NCBI RefSeq assembly: GCF_030757795.1
Contig: NZ_JAUQWH010000049.1
Coordinates: forward strand, 1-51,110
Source of the DNA: Actinoplanes oryzae
Lineage (GTDB): Bacteria > Actinomycetota > Actinomycetes > Mycobacteriales > Micromonosporaceae
Length of the DNA stretch: 51,110 bases
Direction: 5' to 3'
The position numbers were made by a program, and so were the translations under genes. The notes below the pieces were generated by a model that saw only the letters and a program-made list of their open reading frames with translations, was not told where the DNA came from and searched no databases. Shown here piece by piece: positions 49,987 to 51,110 of the stretch. Each line of letters starts with the position of its first letter. Within the stretch, counting starts at the first letter, position 1.

Positions 49987-51110
49987 TCAGAGGTGCAGGG
50001 AGCCGGTTTCCAGATCGTCGGCGAGCTCGTTTAGTTCGGTGTCGGTTGCCCAACGCACGGTGCTCCCGGCCGCGTTCTTGGAGACGCGGAGCAGCGCCGG
50101 GACATGCTGGGCTACGGCGAGCATGTGGCTGATCACGACGACGAGCCGGCCGGCGGTGACTTGGGTGGACAACGCGTCGAGAGCGTAGGTGAGGGCGTTG
50201 TGGTCAAGGCTGCCGAATCCTTCGTCCAGGAACAGCGATTCGGTTCTCCCGCCGGTGCTGCTGGCTTGTTCGACGACGGCAAGCGCGAGAGCAAGGCTGG
50301 CCTGGAACGTCTCGCCGCCGGAGAGGGTCTTGACGTCGCGGAGAATGCCGGTGTGCGAGTCGTAGATCTGGAAGTCGGGTCCGAACGCAAAACGGCCGAG
50401 GGTCATGCCACGGATGATCGTGGTGGCGGCTCCGAGCAGGTTCTGCTGGCGTTCCTGAACCACAGCGATGCCGAACTTGCCGTTGCCGAGTAGCTCGACG
50501 AGGACGTTGAGGGCATCGAGGTGGGGCTGGACGACCGCGATGCGGTGCTGCAAATCGTTCATGATCGGGATCTGGGTGAGGGCCGTGTCGCGAGTTTTCA
50601 CAGCGACAGCGCGGCGGCCGACGGCCTCGTCGTACGCCGTTTCGATGGGTTTGCCGTCAGTCGGCGTAGCGCTGGTGATGTCGGTTGCTTGGCCGGCGAT
50701 TCGTTCGAGCAGGGGGACGATGGCTGCGGCGCGGGCGCGTCCTGCGTCGACTGCCTGCAGAGCCAGATCCTTTGTAGCGGCGGCCCAGTGGGCCTGGGTG
50801 GCGAGGTCAGCGGTGAGGTCGAGGGTGCTGATGGGCGGGCTGTTCTTTAGCACTGCGGCGAGCAGCGTGTAGGCAGCAGTAGTCGCCAGCATGCGTTGTC
50901 GGTTCTGCTGTGCCGGGGCTGTGACACCGTCGGCACGGCTCAAAGCTAGTTGAGCTCGGCGGGCTTCGAGGTCATCGATGACAGCCCCGAGTTGGGTGAG
51001 CGTGCCCCACTGCTCGCCCAACAGCCGCCTGTCGGTGAGGGCTTGCGTACTCACTTGATCCACTTGATCCAGGGTCGGCTGTTGCGGTCGGTACTCGGCT
51101 GGCAGTTGCC
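49987..51110 (-). CDS. sbcC: SbcC/Rad50-like ATPase, C-terminal part (runs off the right edge)
   Basis: About 374 residues are present and the frame is open to the window edge, reading QLPAEYRPQQPTLDQ there. A coiled-coil arm comes first, then the C-terminal ATPase head: FQIYDSHTGILRDVKTLSGGETFQASLALALAVVEQAS with the ABC signature LSGGE, and SLFLDEGFGSLDHNALTYALDAL, the Walker B/D-loop pair of SbcC and Rad50. LVVVISHMLAVAQHVPALLRV contains the switch His. SbcC with the nuclease SbcD cleaves hairpins and blocked DNA ends; defence operons use relatives too. The partner gene is not visible. The product ends LADDLETGSLHL. Confidence 0.9.
   Translation of the reverse strand, partial: QLPAEYRPQQPTLDQVDQVSTQALTDRRLLGEQWGTLTQLGAVIDDLEARRAQLALSRADGVTAPAQQNRQRMLATTAAYTLLAAVLKNSPPISTLDLTADLATQAHWAAATKDLALQAVDAGRARAAAIVPLLERIAGQATDITSATPTDGKPIETAYDEAVGRRAVAVKTRDTALTQIPIMNDLQHRIAVVQPHLDALNVLVELLGNGKFGIAVVQERQQNLLGAATTIIRGMTLGRFAFGPDFQIYDSHTGILRDVKTLSGGETFQASLALALAVVEQASSTGGRTESLFLDEGFGSLDHNALTYALDALSTQVTAGRLVVVISHMLAVAQHVPALLRVSKNAAGSTVRWATDTELNELADDLETGSLHL

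Overview
The window is high-GC actinobacterial DNA: strongly G/C-ending codons, many GTG/TTG starts, TGA-rich stops and long runs of ATGA/GTGA-overlapping genes. An intact methyl-accepting chemotaxis protein sits behind a CTCA-N16-GCCGAT motif that looks like a FliA (sigma-28) promoter, which points to a motile-spore actinomycete such as Actinoplanes or another member of the Micromonosporaceae. This assignment is inference; no rRNA or tRNA gene is visible.

Layout. 1-5.1 kb: the 5' part of a flavin monooxygenase running off the left edge, several gene ruins (VOC protein, chemoreceptor tail, aminoglycoside-phosphotransferase-like head, FAD monooxygenase tail) and an intact acetyltransferase-TetR-MFS operon controlled by twin palindromes. 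5.1-9.4 kb: an orphan response regulator, then a compact P450 / [3Fe-4S] ferredoxin / ferredoxin reductase / short-chain dehydrogenase operon closed by a hairpin. 9.5-14.5 kb: a small membrane protein, an NTF2-like/ArsR divergent pair and a graveyard of mobile DNA (broken ISL3-family IS, IS630 remnant, integrase tail, MFS ruin, second chemoreceptor tail).

14.6-26.7 kb is a catabolic regulon. One long minus-strand operon runs from a ribose-type ABC importer (ATPase, permease, binding lipoprotein) into LigJ-like hydratase, LigK-like aldolase, a PrpF/GalD-like tautomerase, a type I (VOC) extradiol dioxygenase, and a two-component Rieske oxygenase, ending at a hairpin before a GntR-FCD regulator. 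It is divergent from a ROK regulator with a probably leaderless promoter and its dehydrogenase neighbour. The enzymes fit demethylation or hydroxylation of an aromatic acid, ring cleavage to 4-oxalomesaconate, and conversion to pyruvate plus oxaloacetate, as in the gallate branch. A FUSC membrane protein follows.

28.2-36.1 kb is a plus-strand operon for C-glycoside breakdown: MFS symporter, GMC oxidase (CarA-like 3-oxidase), the beta and alpha subunits of a C-glycoside deglycosidase (CarC/CarB, DfgB/DfgA type), a beta-propeller lactonase-like protein, a Gfo/Idh/MocA dehydrogenase and a TIM-barrel isomerase. Together the two regulons could liberate a sugar and an aromatic acid from an aryl-C-glucoside and burn both. 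A gallate-derived C-glucoside such as bergenin is one natural candidate; this is a hypothesis.

36.3-51.1 kb: the chemoreceptor, then an accessory block with a 26-bp-arm perfect hairpin, an AbrB-like/tyrosine-integrase pair, a small unknown gene plus dGTPase (known anti-phage family), and a complete Wadjet (JetABCD) plasmid/phage-defence operon on the minus strand, with the C-terminal part of an SbcC/Rad50-like ATPase running off the right edge.
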